Positions 53,173-56,019 of a stretch of 56,019 nt of DNA are shown piece after piece. The notes under the pieces are model-generated. The model saw only the letters and a list, made by a program, of their open reading frames with translations. It did not search any database and had not been told where the DNA came from. The stretch covers positions 1 to 56,019 of the forward strand of contig NZ_RWJX01000025.1 in assembly GCF_004123805.1 (NCBI RefSeq). The letters run 5' to 3'. The translations under genes and the position numbers were made by a program. Source of the DNA: Cellulomonas endophytica (GTDB taxonomy: Bacteria; Actinomycetota; Actinomycetes; Actinomycetales; Cellulomonadaceae). Within the stretch, counting starts at the first letter, position 1. Every line of letters starts with the position of its first letter.

Positions 53173-53205
53173 CCGGCCCCGGACGCCACCCGCGTCCGGG
53201 GCCGG
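53173..53205. terminator. Bidirectional terminator hairpin
   Basis: CCGGCCCCGGACGC (53,173-53,186) and GCGTCCGGGGCCGG (53,192-53,205) form a perfect 14-bp stem with loop CACCC between the convergent genes ending at 53,089 and 53,214. A second, shorter stem (GGGGTGACC at 53,115, GGTCACCCC at 53,138) precedes it. Confidence 0.7.
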
Positions 53206-53213
53206 CCCGCGGG

Positions 53214-54089
53214 TCACGGCGCCGCAGGGCCCACCCCGAGCCGGGCGGCGAGCGACATCGCGTCGAACGGCGCCCGCACCTTCACGTCGTTGTCGAAGTA
53301 CACGTGGACGTCCCGCGGCCGGTCCGGCGCGAGGGCGGCGACCCGCGGCCCGTCCGGGGGCGGCAGCCCCTGCGACCACGCCCGCACCTTCGCCGCCCAC
53401 CGGTCCAGGCTCGCGTCGTCGTAGCCGGAGACGTAGAGCTCCTCGTCGCCGTGCAGCCTCACGTACACGACGTCGGAGGTGAGGTCCTCCAGGTGCGGCC
53501 AGCGTCCCGCGGTGTCCGCGACGACGAGCCCGACGTCGTGGGCCCGCAGCAGCTCGACGAACGCGGGCACCGCGAACGTGCGGTGGCGCACCTCCAGGAC
53601 GTGCCGCAGCGGCCGGTCGGCGTCCGTGACCGTCAGCGCCCGGCCCTCGAGCCGCTCGTCGTGATGCTCGGCCAGCGCGGCCGCCGCAGCCGTGCTGCGG
53701 GGCAGCAGCCCGAAGAAGGCCGCGAGCCGGTCGGCGTCGAACCCGAGCGTCGGCGGCAGCTGCCACAGCACGGGCCCCAGCCGGTCCCTTAGCGCGAGCA
53801 CGCCCGAGGCGAAGAAGTTCGCCAGCGGCGTCGCGACGTCGGCGAGCTTCTTCATGTGCGTGATGAAGCGGGGGCCCTTCACGGCGAACACGAATCCGTC
53901 GGGCGTCTGCTCGCGCCAGAGCCGGAAGCTCTCCGGCCGCTGCAACGAGTAGAAGGACCCGTTGAGCTCGATGGACCCGAGGCGGCTCGCGGCGTGCTCC
54001 AGCTCACGGCGCTGCGGCAGCCCGCGCGGGTAGAAGGCGCCGCGCCAGGGCGCGTAGCGCCAGCCCGAGATCCCGACGTGCACGGCCAC
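53214..54089 (-). CDS. DUF72-domain protein (YecE-like TIM barrel)
   Basis: The 291-residue protein matches DUF72: VHVGISGWRYAPWRGAFYP at the N-terminus, SIELNGSFYSLQRPESFRLW, FVFAVKGPRFITHMKKL, LEVRHRTF and YVRLHGDEELY, in that order. It starts at GTG 54,089. The family has a TIM-barrel-like fold and an unresolved function. It lies downstream of the TetR gene on the same strand. Confidence 0.9.
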   Translation of the reverse strand: MAVHVGISGWRYAPWRGAFYPRGLPQRRELEHAASRLGSIELNGSFYSLQRPESFRLWREQTPDGFVFAVKGPRFITHMKKLADVATPLANFFASGVLALRDRLGPVLWQLPPTLGFDADRLAAFFGLLPRSTAAAAALAEHHDERLEGRALTVTDADRPLRHVLEVRHRTFAVPAFVELLRAHDVGLVVADTAGRWPHLEDLTSDVVYVRLHGDEELYVSGYDDASLDRWAAKVRAWSQGLPPPDGPRVAALAPDRPRDVHVYFDNDVKVRAPFDAMSLAARLGVGPAAP

Positions 54090-54140
54090 CCGCCCACCCT
54101 GGCGCCTCGGCCCGCCCGTCGCGCGCCGGGAGGACCGCCC

Positions 54141-55762
<1,622 letters not shown>

Positions 55763-55806
55763 GCCACCACCACCGACCCACGACCGGGGCACGGCGCCCC
55801 GGACCA

Positions 55807-55847
55807 CGCCGGCCGTCCCCGCCCCCCACGGCGGTGGGCGGCCGGCG
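55807..55847 (+). terminator. Hairpin after the alpha/beta hydrolase gene
   Basis: CGCCGGCCG (55,807-55,815) and CGGCCGGCG (55,839-55,847) enclose an inner CCCAC/GTGGG stem with loop GGCG. It lies 45 bases after the stop and probably ends the hydrolase transcript. Confidence 0.55.
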
Positions 55848-55968
55848 TCGTCGCATACGGCGGCGAGAAGGTGTGACGTCGCGGTCCACCCACCGTCCAG
55901 GGCGGGATCAGTACAGCCGAGGGCCGACGACATCGGAAGACGCGGACATCGACGCGGCCGCGGAACGA

Positions 55969-56002
55969 CGAAAGGCCACCCCATCGCTGGGGTGGCCTTT
56001 CG
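55969..56002. terminator. Strong factor-independent-type terminator at window end
   Basis: CGAAAGGCCACCCC (55,969-55,982) and GGGGTGGCCTTTCG (55,989-56,002) form a perfect 14-bp stem with loop ATCGCT. TTT in the stem and A residues on the other side let it work in either direction. No gene is seen in the 120 bases before it, so it may serve a gene beyond the window. Confidence 0.75.
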
Positions 56003-56019
56003 TGAAGAGTGTCCGGCGG

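Noticed and set aside
55763..56019. A tRNA gene before the last terminator
   Set aside because: No cloverleaf, T-arm consensus or CCA end could be found in the 250 bases.

Overview
The window is about 56 kb of very GC-rich DNA. Nearly every real gene has G or C at third codon positions, many starts are GTG, and many neighbouring genes overlap by four bases (GTGA or ATGA). Three chemoreceptor-type genes, an Aer-like PAS protein and three sigma-28-like promoter candidates point to a flagellated actinobacterium, for example of the Cellulomonadaceae or Kineosporiaceae type; the genus cannot be fixed from this sequence. I saw no tRNA, rRNA, CRISPR array, insertion sequence or prophage.

Layout. 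0-4.1 kb: the end of a chemoreceptor, a DrrAB-type ABC exporter, an HSL-type esterase, a VOC protein and a small protein. 4.1-8.5 kb: an operon of a short-chain dehydrogenase, a large flavoprotein and an SGNH hydrolase behind a LacI-type operator. 8.5-15.1 kb: RNase Z, a divergent S-adenosylhomocysteine-hydrolase-like protein, a TauE-type transporter, an ECF sigma factor with a coupled membrane protein, a PadR repressor and a lysozyme-like protein. 15.2-18.6 kb: a sugar isomerase-like gene and a Gfo/Idh/MocA oxidoreductase, divergent from a LacI repressor. 18.6-31.7 kb: an uptake and degradation locus for a polysaccharide that probably contains uronic acid. One unbroken eight-gene minus-strand operon carries a 2-hydroxyacid dehydrogenase, DUF2264 enzyme, binding protein, two permeases, DUF624 protein, acyltransferase fusion and ThuA protein. 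It faces a heparinase-II/III-like enzyme and a DeoR/LacI hybrid regulator. 31.7-37.7 kb: a PIG-L deacetylase, proton-pumping transhydrogenase PntAB, a CNNM/HlyC transporter and a small membrane protein. 37.8-45.1 kb: PAS protein, chemoreceptor, a 76-residue Cys/His protein, heme oxygenase, a frameshifted MFS exporter, a polytopic membrane protein and a second full chemoreceptor. 45.2-50 kb: a GH31 glycosidase and a YtrA-type GntR/ABC operon. 50-56 kb: two DUF4190-like proteins, a TPM-domain protein, a DUF72 protein, and a TetR repressor divergent from an alpha/beta hydrolase.

How the genes may work together. Four copies of one LacI-type operator (centred near TGGAAxGCGCxTTCCA) lie before the dehydrogenase/flavoprotein operon, the Gfo/Idh operon, lacI itself and pntAB. 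Sites 31 kb apart share 15 identical bases. This suggests a small regulon in which a sugar or cyclitol oxidation pathway is co-controlled with NAD(P) transhydrogenase. The polysaccharide locus appears to be controlled separately, through repeated CGATCA elements in its divergent promoter and the hybrid regulator. All its enzymes lack signal peptides, so oligomers are probably imported first and then broken down inside the cell; the transporter has no ATPase of its own.

Anomalies cluster at 38-42 kb. The first complete chemoreceptor has no stop codon where its homology ends, and the MFS gene carries a one-base frameshift near 41,835. Either this region is decaying or the sequence there contains indel errors.
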